Assembly (NCBI GenBank): GCA_951828535.1
Contig: OX639990.1
Coordinates: 2,715,300-2,779,299 of the forward strand
Direction of reading: 5' to 3'
DNA: 64,000 nt
Source: an uncultured Candidatus Entotheonella sp.
GTDB taxonomy: Bacteria; Tectomicrobia; Entotheonellia; Entotheonellales; Entotheonellaceae
Under the pieces are notes generated by a model. The model saw nothing but the letters and a program-made list of their open reading frames with translations, did no database searches and was not told where the DNA came from. Of this stretch, positions 45,750 to 54,788 are shown in pieces. A program made the position numbers and the translations under genes. Within the stretch, counting starts at the first letter, position 1; each line of letters begins with the position of its first letter.

Positions 45750-46925
45750 ATGGTATCCCCGACGACACTCGCTCCCGTCGTTTTCTGGCGCAACCAGCGC
45801 TTCCGCCTGGCGCTGTATCAGGCGGTCGCGCTGTTGCTGGTCATCGGCGCCGGGGCCTACTTCGTTTCCAACGCCTTGGCCAATCTGGATGAGCGCTCGA
45901 TCCGCACCGGTTTCGGTTTTCTGAGCCGCGAGGCGGGGTTCCGCATCGGCGAGAGTATCATCCCCTACGATGCCTCGAACAGCTACGGGCGCGCTTACGT
46001 CGTTGGCGTGCTGAATACGCTGCGGGTGTCGCTGCTGGGCATTGTGCTCGCCACGCTCATCGGCGTGCTGGTCGGCATGGCCCGGCTGTCGAGCAACTGG
46101 CTGGTCGTGCGGCTGGCGTCGCTGTACGTCGAGACGGTACGCAACGTGCCGTTGCTGCTGCAGCTTTTCTTCTGGTACACGGTGATCACCGGCCTGTTGC
46201 CCTCGGTGCGCCAGGCGACGCAATTGCTGCCGGGAGTGTACCTGAGCAAGAGCGGGCTGATGTTCCCGGCGCCGGTGCCGCACCCCGGCCATCCGTACAT
46301 GGCGGCGGTGTTCGTCATTGGCTGCGGCCTGGCGTGGGGCTATCGGGGCCGGGCGCGGCGGCGCCAGGAAGCCACCGGCCAGGTGCCCAAGCTGCTGCTG
46401 CCGTCGCTGGGGCTGATCCTCGGACCGCCGCTGGTGGTGTGGCTGGTCAGCGGCGCCCCGACGGCGCTGGACGTTCCCGTCTTCACGCGCTTCACCTTTC
46501 GCGGCGGCAACAGCATTACGCCGGAATTTCTCTCGCTGCTGGCCGGGCTCGTGCTGTACACCGCCGCCTTCATCGCCGAAAACGTGCGCGGCGGCATTCA
46601 GGCGGTGCCGCGCGGCCAAAGCGAGGCGGCGGCGGCCCTGGGACTGCGCCGCACCACCGCCCTGCGCCTCGTCATCCTGCCCCAAGCCCTGCGCATCGTC
46701 ATTCCCCCGACCACCAGCCAGTACCTCAACCTGATGAAGAACAGTTCCCTGGCGGTGGCCATCGGCTATCCCGACTTGGTGTCGGTGGCCAATACCTCGC
46801 TGAACCAGAGCGGCCAAGCCATCGAGTGCATTTCGATCATGATGGGCGTTTACCTGACCATCAGCCTGTCCATTTCCGTGGTGATGAACGTGTACGACCG
46901 CGCCATTGCCTTGGTGGAGCGCTGA
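45750..46925 (+). CDS. aapQ: General L-amino-acid ABC transporter permease AapQ
   Basis: A 391-residue inner-membrane permease with about eight helices. The EAA loop region ENVRGGIQAVPRGQSEAAAALGLRRTTALRLVILPQALR contacts the ATPase. The long periplasmic insert between helices 2 and 3 (SREAGFRIGESIIPYDASNSYGRA) and overall length are the AapQ/BztB type rather than HisQ. 34 bases after the binding protein and one codon-scale gap before aapM. Confidence 0.93.
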   Translation: MVSPTTLAPVVFWRNQRFRLALYQAVALLLVIGAGAYFVSNALANLDERSIRTGFGFLSREAGFRIGESIIPYDASNSYGRAYVVGVLNTLRVSLLGIVLATLIGVLVGMARLSSNWLVVRLASLYVETVRNVPLLLQLFFWYTVITGLLPSVRQATQLLPGVYLSKSGLMFPAPVPHPGHPYMAAVFVIGCGLAWGYRGRARRRQEATGQVPKLLLPSLGLILGPPLVVWLVSGAPTALDVPVFTRFTFRGGNSITPEFLSLLAGLVLYTAAFIAENVRGGIQAVPRGQSEAAAALGLRRTTALRLVILPQALRIVIPPTTSQYLNLMKNSSLAVAIGYPDLVSVANTSLNQSGQAIECISIMMGVYLTISLSISVVMNVYDRAIALVER

Positions 46926-46927
46926 GC

Positions 46928-48001
46928 ATGGCCGCCGCACCCGCCCCGCCGCGGCTCGGCGCCGTTGCCTGGCTGCGGGCCAACCTGTTCAGCAACTGGT
47001 CCAATACGGTCCTGACGCTGCTGGGGCTGTTCCTGCTCGTCAGGGCGCTGCCGCCGCTGTTCGATTGGGGCGTGGCGCACGCCGTCTGGGGCGCCGCCGA
47101 CCCCGACGTCTGCAAGGCGGCCAGCGGCGCCTGCTGGGCGATGATTCACGAAAAATATCGCCTCATCCTGTTCGGGCGCTACCCGTACGCGGAGCAATGG
47201 CGTCCGCTGCTCGGCCTGGTCCTGCTGGTGGTCATGATCGGCCTCAGTTGCAACCGCAACGCCTGGGGCCTGCGGCTGGCCGAGGCGTGGGGCGCGGCTT
47301 TGGCGGCGTGGCTGTTGCTGATGTGGGGCGGTGTTGCCGGGCTGACGTTCGTGCCCAACAACCTGTGGGGCGGACTGCCGCTGACGCTCATTCTCACCGT
47401 CATCGGCCTGGCCATCGCCTTTCCGCTGTCGATCTTCCTGGCCCTGGGGCGGCGCTCGCGCATGCCGGTGATCCGCATCCTGTGCCGCGTCTACATCGAG
47501 CTCATTCGCGGCGTGCCGCTCATCAGCCTGCTGTTTATGGCCTCCTTCATGTTGCCGCTGTTCCTGCCCACCGGCGTCAGTATCGACGAGGTCCTGCGGG
47601 CGCAGGTGGCTATCATCCTGTTCTCGGCGGCCTACCTCGCCGAGGCGGTGCGCGGCGGCCTGCAGGCGATTCCCAAGGGCCAGCACGAGGCGGCGCACGC
47701 CCTCGGCCTCAGCTACTGGCAGGCACAGCGCAAGATCATCCTGCCGCAGGCTATTGCGGTGGCCATCCCGGCCATCGTCAACATCTTTATCGGATTGTTC
47801 AAGGATACCTCGCTGGTGGCCATCGTCAGCCTTACCGACCTGCTGCTGGCCATGCGCCAAGCCATCGCCGACCCGCAGTGGCGCCGGTTTTTCGTCGAGG
47901 GCTACGTCTTCATCGCGTTGATTTACTTCGTGGTGTGCTTCTTCATGTCGAAATACAGCCAATACCTGGAAACGCAGTTCCGCAGCGGACAGCAGCGCTG
48001 A
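46928..48001 (+). CDS. aapM: General L-amino-acid ABC transporter permease AapM
   Basis: A 357-residue second permease. About eight membrane helices; the EAA loop is AEAVRGGLQAIPKGQHEAAHALGLSYWQAQRKIILPQA. GGLPLTLILTVIGLAIAFPLSIFLALGRRS and VYIELIRGVPLISLLFMASF are typical of the polar amino-acid permease domain. ATG at 46928, two bases after the aapQ stop. A longer frame upstream only reads aapQ in another frame. Confidence 0.93.
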   Translation: MAAAPAPPRLGAVAWLRANLFSNWSNTVLTLLGLFLLVRALPPLFDWGVAHAVWGAADPDVCKAASGACWAMIHEKYRLILFGRYPYAEQWRPLLGLVLLVVMIGLSCNRNAWGLRLAEAWGAALAAWLLLMWGGVAGLTFVPNNLWGGLPLTLILTVIGLAIAFPLSIFLALGRRSRMPVIRILCRVYIELIRGVPLISLLFMASFMLPLFLPTGVSIDEVLRAQVAIILFSAAYLAEAVRGGLQAIPKGQHEAAHALGLSYWQAQRKIILPQAIAVAIPAIVNIFIGLFKDTSLVAIVSLTDLLLAMRQAIADPQWRRFFVEGYVFIALIYFVVCFFMSKYSQYLETQFRSGQQR

Positions 48002-48023
48002 TCCGCTCCTTGCGGGCTGGAGG

Positions 48024-48088
48024 CCCCCTCTCCCTTGGCGGGAGAGGGTTGGGGTGAGGGGGAAACTCGAAAGTGAGATGCTGCTGAA
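48024..48088 (+). repeat. Dispersed hairpin repeat, CTCTCCC family, copy 5
   Basis: CCCTCTCCCTTGGCGGGAGAGGG hairpin, TTGGGGTGAGGGGGAAACTC and tail AAGTGAGATGCTGCTGAAG, lying between aapM and aapP. Placed inside an operon it could lower aapP mRNA relative to the permeases, or mark an mRNA processing site. Confidence 0.85.
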
Positions 48089-48102
48089 GAAGGAGAATCC
48101 GC

Positions 48103-48861
48103 ATGGCCGCATCTGCCGCCAGTGCCGGAACGATGGTGCACATGCAGGGCTTGCACAAGTGGTACGGTCAACTGCACGTGCTCAACGACATCAACATGGA
48201 CGTGGCGCGCGGGGAGCGGGTTGTCATTTGCGGGCCGTCCGGTTCCGGCAAGTCCACCCTGATCCGCTGCATCAACCGGCTTGAGGAGCACCAGCAGGGC
48301 CGCCTGACCGTCGACGGCGTGGAGTTGACGAACGACCTCAAGAACATCGACGCTGTGCGCCGGGAAGTGGGAATGGTGTTCCAGCACTTCAACCTGTTTC
48401 CGCACCTCACCGTGCTGGAGAACTGCACCTTGTCTCCCATATGGGTGCGCGGGCGGCCGCGGCGCGACGCCGAGGAACTGGCCATGCAGTACCTGGAGCG
48501 GGTGCGGATTCCCGAGCAGGCCGGCAAGTATCCGGGGCAACTCTCCGGCGGGCAGCAGCAGCGGGTGGCCATCGCCCGCTCCTTGTGCATGCAGCCCAAC
48601 ATCATGCTCTTCGACGAGCCCACGTCGGCGCTCGACCCCGAAACGATCTCCGAGGTGCTCGACGTCATGATCGACCTCGCCGAGTCCGGCATGACGATGC
48701 TGTGCGTCACCCACGAAATGGGCTTCGCTCGCCAGGTCGCCAACCGCGTGGTGTTCATGGACGCCGGCGAGATCATCGAAGCGAGCCCACCCGAGATGTT
48801 TTTCAACCACCCGCAATCCGAGCGCACCCGGTTGTTCCTCAGCCAGATTCTGTCGCACTGA
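48103..48861 (+). CDS. aapP: General L-amino-acid ABC transporter ATPase AapP
   Basis: A 252-residue cytoplasmic ATPase. Walker [10 protein letters not shown] at 44-52, Q-loop [10 protein letters not shown], signature LSGGQQQRV, Walker [14 protein letters not shown] and the switch histidine [10 protein letters not shown] are all intact. The family ends as here with the [12 protein letters not shown] tail. ATG after AAGGAG. Separated from aapM by a hairpin repeat. Confidence 0.95.
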   Translation: MAASAASAGTMVHMQGLHKWYGQLHVLNDINMDVARGERVVICGPSGSGKSTLIRCINRLEEHQQGRLTVDGVELTNDLKNIDAVRREVGMVFQHFNLFPHLTVLENCTLSPIWVRGRPRRDAEELAMQYLERVRIPEQAGKYPGQLSGGQQQRVAIARSLCMQPNIMLFDEPTSALDPETISEVLDVMIDLAESGMTMLCVTHEMGFARQVANRVVFMDAGEIIEASPPEMFFNHPQSERTRLFLSQILSH

Positions 48862-48906
48862 ATCGGGCCGTCTTCCCGCAGCGCGCGTTTTCAATGGCCG
48901 CCGAAT

Positions 48907-49572
48907 CTACACGGCAATGACGGGCGAGATGACGTTGTCGCGCAGCCATTCGGAGAGGTCTGCGAGGCTGCGGTGGTTGATTTCGTGGCCAATGTCGTAT
49001 TCGCGGTAGGTGAGGGGAAGGCGCAGGGCGCGGAGGGTTTCGACCGATTCGCGGGCGCGGTCGACGGCGACGAGTTCGTCGCGCGAGCCGTGCTGGACGA
49101 GGGTGGGCAGGTACCGCAGGGTGTCGGGGTCGGCAACGCTTTCGACCGCCTCGGGCGGGCACCAGGTGCTGAGGGCGGCGAGGGCGGCAAAACGTCCCGG
49201 CGCGCCGAAGGCCAGGGTGTAGGCCATGACGCCGCCTTGGCTGAAGCCGACAACGCCGAGCTTTTTGGGGTCGATCGGATAGCGTTCCGCCGCCGTGTCG
49301 AGGAAATTCAGGATGTGGTCGCGCGCCGTACGCAGTTGCTGCGGCTCGGGCGGCGTGCCGGGAATCAGCGGGTACCAGCCGTAGCCCACCACGCCGGGTC
49401 CCAACGGCGTTTGCACCGGCCCCTGCGGGCACAGGACGAGAAAGTGCCCGGCGGCCAGGTGCGGCGCCAGGCCGAGCAGGTCCAAGGCGTTGGCCCCCCA
49501 GCCGTGCAGGACCAGCAGCGTCGGGTGCGGGCCGTCACCCGGCGGTTCGTAGACGGTGTGAACCAGGTCCAT
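48907..49572 (-). CDS. Alpha/beta hydrolase, phospholipase/carboxylesterase type
   Basis: A 221-residue serine hydrolase. LVLHGWGANALDLLGLAP is the oxyanion region, GFSQGGVM the nucleophile elbow, GSRDELV carries the acid and GHEINHRSLADLSEWL the histidine. This matches the YpfH/carboxylesterase 2 group. ATG at 49572 follows GGGAGAGG. It is 14 bases downstream of the phosphatase gene and probably co-transcribed with it. Substrate unknown. Confidence 0.87.
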   Translation of the reverse strand: MDLVHTVYEPPGDGPHPTLLVLHGWGANALDLLGLAPHLAAGHFLVLCPQGPVQTPLGPGVVGYGWYPLIPGTPPEPQQLRTARDHILNFLDTAAERYPIDPKKLGVVGFSQGGVMAYTLAFGAPGRFAALAALSTWCPPEAVESVADPDTLRYLPTLVQHGSRDELVAVDRARESVETLRALRLPLTYREYDIGHEINHRSLADLSEWLRDNVISPVIAV

Positions 49573-49586
49573 GATAATCCTCTCCC

Positions 49587-50351
49587 TTAACGGTTCAGCA
49601 GGTCGATGACCTGCGGGTGCAAGGTCTCATTGGCCGCCACGCACGACGCGCCGGTGGCAGCATCCTCGCCCGTCCACGTGGTGATGACCCCGCCGGCGCC
49701 GCGGATGACCGGGATCAACGGCAGCAGGTCCCACGGGTTCATGATGGGGTCGAGCATGATGTCGCCGCCGCCGCCGGCCAGCAGCAGATAGCCGAAGCAG
49801 TCCCCCCAGGTGCGAAACAGCCGCGTGCGTCCCCGCAGCGTCTCGAAGCGCTCGAAGTTCTGATGCCGCGCGATGTTGCCTAAATCGGTCGCCAGCAAGG
49901 TGGCCTCGTCCAGCCGCTGGCATTCCCGCAGCCGCACGGTTCGTCCGTTCAGCGTGGCGCTCGCGTTATCCCCGACACACAATTGCTTCAGGATCGGCTG
50001 GTGGATGGCCCCCAGCATCGGCTCGCCCTCGTGCAGCAGGCCGATCAGCGTGCCGAACAACGGGCAGCCGCTGGCAAACGAGATAGTGCCGTCGATCGGA
50101 TCGAGCACCCACACGAATTCCGCCCCGTCGTTCTCCGTCCCGAATTCCTCCCCAACGATGCCGTGCTGCGGGTAATGCCTGCCGATCAACTCCCGCATCA
50201 CCGCCTCCGCCTCGCGGTCGGCCCGCGTCACCGGGCTGCGGTCGCCCTTAAGCTCCACGTCCAAATCAGCACTGGCAAAATACGGCCGGATCACCTCGCC
50301 GCTCGCTGCGGCCAGTTTCTCCACGAACGCTCGCAGTTCCGTTTCAAGCAC
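49587..50351 (-). CDS. hisN: Inositol monophosphatase family, histidinol-phosphatase-like
   Basis: A 254-residue metal-dependent phosphatase. GIVGEEFG and WVLDPIDGTISFASGCPLFGTLIGL give the Li-sensitive phosphatase metal sites, and the C-terminus has WDLLPLIPVIRGAGGVITTW. The FGTLIGLLHEGEPMLGAIHQPILKQLCVG segment fits the HisN branch (histidine synthesis) better than IMPase/SuhB. The start is the GTG at 50351, 7 bases after GAGGAGGGG; an upstream TTG lies before that site. Confidence 0.85.
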   Translation of the reverse strand: MLETELRAFVEKLAAASGEVIRPYFASADLDVELKGDRSPVTRADREAEAVMRELIGRHYPQHGIVGEEFGTENDGAEFVWVLDPIDGTISFASGCPLFGTLIGLLHEGEPMLGAIHQPILKQLCVGDNASATLNGRTVRLRECQRLDEATLLATDLGNIARHQNFERFETLRGRTRLFRTWGDCFGYLLLAGGGGDIMLDPIMNPWDLLPLIPVIRGAGGVITTWTGEDAATGASCVAANETLHPQVIDLLNR

Positions 50352-50519
50352 GCTTTTCCCCCTCCTCGTGTCCGATTCCAATTACCTGTCGATGTCCGCC
50401 CCATTGTACACGCAACGGTCTGCCGCACCACGCCGCGCCGTGGACCCGACTCCAGGTTTCATGCTACTATTCCGACCTTCACATCCCACACAGAATCTCC
50501 ATAAAAAGGGCTTTGCCGC

Positions 50520-51407
50520 ATGTCTGAAATCCGCCTCATGGTGTCCCGTCACTCCGCCTTTTACAGTCCGCTGATCGCCACCATTGCCGCGGGTTTTCTG
50601 GAAAAAGAGGGGTTGACCGGCACGTACGCCGTGGTGCCCAAAGGTTCCGGCACGCCCGCCGAGGTCGGTGCCGGTCGGGTGGACGTGGGACAGGCGGCGG
50701 TGGCGTCATCCTGGGGGCCGCTGGATCGCGGCGAGGAGCCGCCGGTGGTGCACTTCGCGCAGATCAATCGCTACGACGGTTTCTTCATCGCGGCGCGCCA
50801 ACCGGACCCGTCGTTCACCTGGGACAAGCTGCGCCACGGTCGCTTCATGTACGTGCACGGCGGACAGCCCGAGATCATGCTGCGTTACGGCCTGCACAAA
50901 ATGGGGGTCGATCTGAGCGACGTGCCGGACATCAGCAAGCCGACGACGCCGGAGATGATGGACGCCTTCCGCAGCGGCGAGGGGGATTACTTTCACGAAC
51001 AGGGCGCCTACCCGCAGCAACTCGCCCACGAGGGTGTCGCGCACGTGGTGGCGTCGGTCGGCGAAGCGGTCGGGCCCGTTGCCTTCAGCAGCCTGGTCGC
51101 GCGGCCCGACTGGCTGGCCACGGATGACGCCCGGCGCTTCACCGCGGCCTACGCGGCGGCCCGCCGATGGGTACACACCGCGGAGCCGGCGGAAGTGGCG
51201 CGGGCCGAGGCGGATTTCTTCCCGGACATGGCGGTGCAGGCCGTGACCGAGGCCATCCGCACCTACCAGCGGCTGGGTGCCTGGTCGGGCGATATCCCCG
51301 TCGAGCCGGCCCTGTACGAAGCGGCCCTTGACGTGTTTGAACACGGCGGCCGCCGCGGCCCCCGGCACCCGTACGAGCGGGTGGTCGTGCCGCCGCCCGC
51401 CATCTGA
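50520..51407 (+). CDS. NMT1/THI5-like substrate-binding-fold protein without signal peptide
   Basis: A 295-residue protein with the periplasmic-binding fold: RLMVSRHSAFYSPLIATIAAGFLEKEGLTGTYAVVPKGSGTPAEVGAGRVDVGQAAVASSW, typical of NMT1/SsuA-like proteins. There is no hydrophobic signal segment or lipobox, so it is predicted to stay in the cytoplasm. It contains no cysteine, so it is not a THI5-type HMP-P synthase. No ABC permease or ATPase is adjacent; the next genes are flavin monooxygenases. ATG at 50520 after AAGGG. It could be a sensor, a chaperone or an enzyme with this fold. Confidence 0.75.
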   Translation: MSEIRLMVSRHSAFYSPLIATIAAGFLEKEGLTGTYAVVPKGSGTPAEVGAGRVDVGQAAVASSWGPLDRGEEPPVVHFAQINRYDGFFIAARQPDPSFTWDKLRHGRFMYVHGGQPEIMLRYGLHKMGVDLSDVPDISKPTTPEMMDAFRSGEGDYFHEQGAYPQQLAHEGVAHVVASVGEAVGPVAFSSLVARPDWLATDDARRFTAAYAAARRWVHTAEPAEVARAEADFFPDMAVQAVTEAIRTYQRLGAWSGDIPVEPALYEAALDVFEHGGRRGPRHPYERVVVPPPAI

Positions 51408-51432
51408 CCGCCGCGTCGCCGAAGGACATGCC

Positions 51433-52458
51433 GTGACCCTGAAGTTGAGCATTCTGGACCTGAGCCCGCTGTACGATTCGGAAACCGCCGCGCAAGCCTT
51501 CCGGCGCACCATTGAGCTCGCCCAAAAGGCGGAGGCGTGGGGCTATCACCGCTTCTGGGTCTCCGAACACCACGGCTCCGACCGCGTGGTCGGTTCGTCC
51601 CCCGAGGTGTTGATTTCGCACCTGCTGGCCAAGACCGAGCGCATCCGGGTGGGGTCGGGCGGCGTCATGCTGCAGCACTACAGCCCCTACAAGGTGGTGG
51701 AGAATTTCAACGTGCTGGCCTCGTTGGCGCCGGGCCGGGTGGACCTGGGCATCGGGCGCGGACCGGGGGGCATGCCGCAATCCACGCGCGCCTTGCAGCA
51801 GGGAGACGGCCAAGTGAGCCGGCCGCTAACGGAAAAGCTGGTCGAACTGGAGCAACTGCTGCATGACCGGGTGACCGAGGACCATCCTCTGCACGGCCTG
51901 CGCGCCTCGCCGTTGCCGCCGCAGCCCGCCGAGCTGTTTCTGCTCGGCACCAGCCCGGCCAGCGCCGAACTGGCCGCCGACATGGCCATCCCGTACGTGT
52001 TTGCCTATTTCCTGAACAGCGACGACACTATGATGCGCGACGCCGTGACCACGTATCGGGAGCGCTTCGCCGCCACTCACGTCGCCCGCCCGCAGGTGAT
52101 GCTGGCGTTGCCGGTGATCGTCGCGGATACCGAGGCGGAAGCGCGCGCCCACGCCGCCGAGGTCCGCGTGGTGCGCATCCGCCTGCAGAGCGGGCGCACG
52201 CTGACCGTCGGCAACCTGGAGGGCGCCGAGGAGTTCGGCCGCCAGGCAGGTGAGGCTTACACGCTCGACGTGCAGCAGGCGCGGGTCATCCACGGCTCGC
52301 CGGACGCCGTGCGCCAGCAGCTTGCCGACCTGCAAGGGGAATATCAGGCCGACGAGATCATGGTGATCACGGCCATCAAAGACTTTCGCAAACGGCTCCA
52401 TTCCTACGCTCTGCTCAGTGAACTGTTTGTCTGCGCCGCCCCGGCGGGGACGGAATGA
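51433..52458 (+). CDS. LLM-class flavin-dependent oxidoreductase (MsnO8 type)
   Basis: A 341-residue bacterial-luciferase-fold oxidoreductase. LSILDLSPLYDSETAAQAFRRTIELAQKAEAWGYHRFWVSEHH and GSGGVMLQHYSPYKVVENFNVLASLAPGRVDLGIGRGPGG are the MsnO8 family landmarks. It probably uses FMNH2 from a separate reductase or F420; which is not certain. GTG at 51433 with AAGGA upstream. It follows the NMT1-like gene by 25 bases and precedes a second LLM enzyme. Confidence 0.88.
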   Translation: MTLKLSILDLSPLYDSETAAQAFRRTIELAQKAEAWGYHRFWVSEHHGSDRVVGSSPEVLISHLLAKTERIRVGSGGVMLQHYSPYKVVENFNVLASLAPGRVDLGIGRGPGGMPQSTRALQQGDGQVSRPLTEKLVELEQLLHDRVTEDHPLHGLRASPLPPQPAELFLLGTSPASAELAADMAIPYVFAYFLNSDDTMMRDAVTTYRERFAATHVARPQVMLALPVIVADTEAEARAHAAEVRVVRIRLQSGRTLTVGNLEGAEEFGRQAGEAYTLDVQQARVIHGSPDAVRQQLADLQGEYQADEIMVITAIKDFRKRLHSYALLSELFVCAAPAGTE

Positions 52459-52460
52459 CT

Positions 52461-52560
52461 TCCCCCCCTGGCAAGGGGGTTTACAGTGGATTCCATGCCC
52501 GCGTGCGCGGGCATGACTTCCCCCCTGACAAGGGGGGCAAGGGGGGTTACCAAGCCAAAC
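52461..52560. repeat. Palindromic repeat cluster between the two LLM genes
   Basis: Two copies of CCCCCCTG-CAAGGGGG hairpins (52463-52481 and 52518-52536) flank GGATTCCATGCCCGCGTGCGCGGGCATGAC. The hairpins resemble the CCCCCC-GTCAGGGGGG core of the long repeats at 7.7, 33.4 and 60.3 kb. Confidence 0.7.
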
Positions 52561-52573
52561 GGGAGAATTGCCG

Positions 52574-53905
52574 ATGACGACGCACCGCATGCTGCGATTT
52601 GGCGCCTTTCTTGCCGGCACGGGCGGCAACATGGCGTCGTGGAGACACCCCAACGCCATCGCCGACGCCGCCATCAATCTGGATTACTACCGCTGGCTCA
52701 CCAAGCGGGCCGAGGCGGCGAAGTTGGATTTCGCGTTTTTCGGCGACGGGCTGTACATCAGCGAGAAGTCGCACCCCAATTTCCTCAACCGTTTCGAGCC
52801 CCTGACGCTACTGGCGGCGCTGGCCATGGAGACGGCGCACATCGGCCTGGCGGCCACGCTGTCCACCACCTACACCGACCCGTACACGGTGGCGCGCCAG
52901 TTCGCCTCCATCGACCACATCAGCAAGGGCCGGGCGGGCTGGAACATCGTCACCTCGCCGCTGGAGGGGTCGGCGCTCAACTACAGCCGCCCGGAGCACC
53001 CGGAGCACGACCTGCGCTACCGCATGGCGGACGAGTACCTGGAGGTCGCCAAGGGCCTGTGGGATTCGTGGGAGGCCGACGCCTTCGTGCGCGACAAGGC
53101 GCGCGGGCGGTTCATCGACGCCAGCAAGATGCACCGGCTGAACCACCGGGGGGAATTCTATTCGGTGCAGGGGCCGCTGAACATTTCGCGCTCCCCGCAG
53201 GGGCGCCCGGTGTTGATCCAGGCGGGATCGTCGGAGGCGGGCAAGAGTTTTGCGGCGCGGCATGCCGACGCGGTGTTCACCGGAGGGGCATCGCTGGCGG
53301 ACGGCGCGCGGTTTTACCAGGACGTGAAGCAGCGGGCGGCGCGCTTCGGCAGGGCGCCGGAGGAGATTATGATCATGCCCGGTTGCGGGCCGATCGTCGG
53401 CAGCACGATGGCAGAGGCGGAGGCGAAATACGAGGAGATCGCCAATCTGGTGAGCATCGAGGACGCCTTGAACTACCTCGGCCGCTATTTCAACGACATC
53501 GACTTCACGCAATACGACCTGGACGCGCCGTTTCCCGACCTCGGCGATTTTGGCCGCAACGGCTGGGAAAGCACGACGGACCGCATTAAGGAATTGGCGC
53601 GCGCCGAGAACCTGACGCTGCGGCAGATGGCGCTGCGCTCCACCACCACCAAGCACGCCTTCATCGGCACGCCGGAATACGTCGCCGACACCATGCAGGC
53701 GTGGTTCGAGGCGGGCGCCGCCGACGGCTTCATGCTCACCGGCGCGGTGCTGCCGGACGGCCTGATCGACTTCATCGACCACGTGCTGCCCATTTTGCAA
53801 GCGCGCGGACTGTTTCGCACCGAGTACGAGGCCGCCACGCTGCACGGCAACCTGGGCCTGCCGATTCCCGCCAACCGCTACGCGATGAGGGAGGCTGTAC
53901 GATGA
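52574..53905 (+). CDS. NtaA/SnaA/DszA-type flavin-dependent monooxygenase
   Basis: A 443-residue luciferase-fold monooxygenase. [86 protein letters not shown] and [23 protein letters not shown] are characteristic of the NtaA/SnaA/DszA/SoxA family, which cleaves C-N or C-S bonds using FMNH2 from a partner reductase. The FMN reductase at 59665 is a candidate partner. ATG at 52574 after GGGAGA. The natural substrate is unknown. Confidence 0.92.
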   Translation: MTTHRMLRFGAFLAGTGGNMASWRHPNAIADAAINLDYYRWLTKRAEAAKLDFAFFGDGLYISEKSHPNFLNRFEPLTLLAALAMETAHIGLAATLSTTYTDPYTVARQFASIDHISKGRAGWNIVTSPLEGSALNYSRPEHPEHDLRYRMADEYLEVAKGLWDSWEADAFVRDKARGRFIDASKMHRLNHRGEFYSVQGPLNISRSPQGRPVLIQAGSSEAGKSFAARHADAVFTGGASLADGARFYQDVKQRAARFGRAPEEIMIMPGCGPIVGSTMAEAEAKYEEIANLVSIEDALNYLGRYFNDIDFTQYDLDAPFPDLGDFGRNGWESTTDRIKELARAENLTLRQMALRSTTTKHAFIGTPEYVADTMQAWFEAGAADGFMLTGAVLPDGLIDFIDHVLPILQARGLFRTEYEAATLHGNLGLPIPANRYAMREAVR

Positions 53906-54645
53906 TCGAAACGACTCTGGACATCACAACCGCCGACGGCGCCATGGAGACGTTCATCTGCCGCCCGGAGCGCAGCGGCCCGAACCCGGCAGTCTTTTTC
54001 CTGATGGACGCCCCCGGCATCCGCGAGGAACTGCGCGACATGGCGCGGCGGCTGGCGACGGTCGGCTACGCGGTGCTGCTGCCCAACCTGTACTACCGCG
54101 CCGGGCGCGACAGCGTCTTCGGACCCGACGTGCTGGAGAAGGGAAGCGCCGAGCAAACCCGCATGCGCGCCATTCGCACTCGCATGACCATCCCGCCCGC
54201 CATGCAGGACGTCGCGGCGATGCTGGATTATGTGGATGGGCTGGATTTCGTTGCCGAAGGCCCGGTGGGCTGCCACGGATACTGCATGAGCGGGCCGTAT
54301 GCTCTGGCGGCCGCGGCACGCTATCCCGACCGGGTAGCCGCGGCGGCATCGTTCTACGGCACCTGGCTGGTGAACGACGCCGAAGAGAGTCCGCATCTGT
54401 CACTGGGCCGTGTGGGCGGAGAGTTGTACATCGCCTGCGCCGAGCATGATGATCTGGCGCCGCCCGACATGGTGGAAGAACTGCGCCGCCTGTTCATCGC
54501 CTCAGGCGTCGCCGGCGAGCTGGAAATCTACCCCGAGGTGCATCACGGCTTCGCCTTCCCTGAGCGCTGGTGCTACGACAAACCCGCCGCCGAACGCCAT
54601 TGGGAACGCCTCCTGGCCCTCTACGACCGCCAGTTGAAAAGGTAG
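53902..54645 (+). CDS. Dienelactone hydrolase family protein
   Basis: A 247-residue alpha/beta hydrolase of the DLH family. The nucleophile is Cys128 in [13 protein letters not shown], the acid appears in [10 protein letters not shown] and the base in [10 protein letters not shown], as in carboxymethylenebutenolidase, although the usual GxCxGG is GYCMSG here. The start overlaps the monooxygenase stop as ATGA, so the two are coupled. Ring-cleavage lactone hydrolysis is suggested by family, not by context. Confidence 0.9.
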   Translation: MIETTLDITTADGAMETFICRPERSGPNPAVFFLMDAPGIREELRDMARRLATVGYAVLLPNLYYRAGRDSVFGPDVLEKGSAEQTRMRAIRTRMTIPPAMQDVAAMLDYVDGLDFVAEGPVGCHGYCMSGPYALAAAARYPDRVAAAASFYGTWLVNDAEESPHLSLGRVGGELYIACAEHDDLAPPDMVEELRRLFIASGVAGELEIYPEVHHGFAFPERWCYDKPAAERHWERLLALYDRQLKR

Positions 54646-54702
54646 CTGACCTGCTACAAACCGGCTCGCAGGGCACGTCGCCGGGGGAGCGCAGGCGGCA
54701 TC

Positions 54703-54731
54703 ATCCGGTTAGCACCTGCGGCTAATCCGAC
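54703..54731. repeat. REP-like palindrome, divergent copy
   Basis: ATCCGGTTAGCACCTGCGGCTAATCCGA, an imperfect relative of the GTCGGATTAGC hairpins, lies between the converging DLH and TPR genes. Confidence 0.5.
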
Positions 54732-54788
54732 CCAGGGGAAGCCTCCGATCCTGGAGAAAAACGCGATGGCCCGGCGGCAAGATCGTTT

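Noticed and set aside
50520-51407. THI5-type HMP-P synthase
   Set aside because: The protein has no cysteine, while THI5 enzymes need the CCCFC iron-binding motif.
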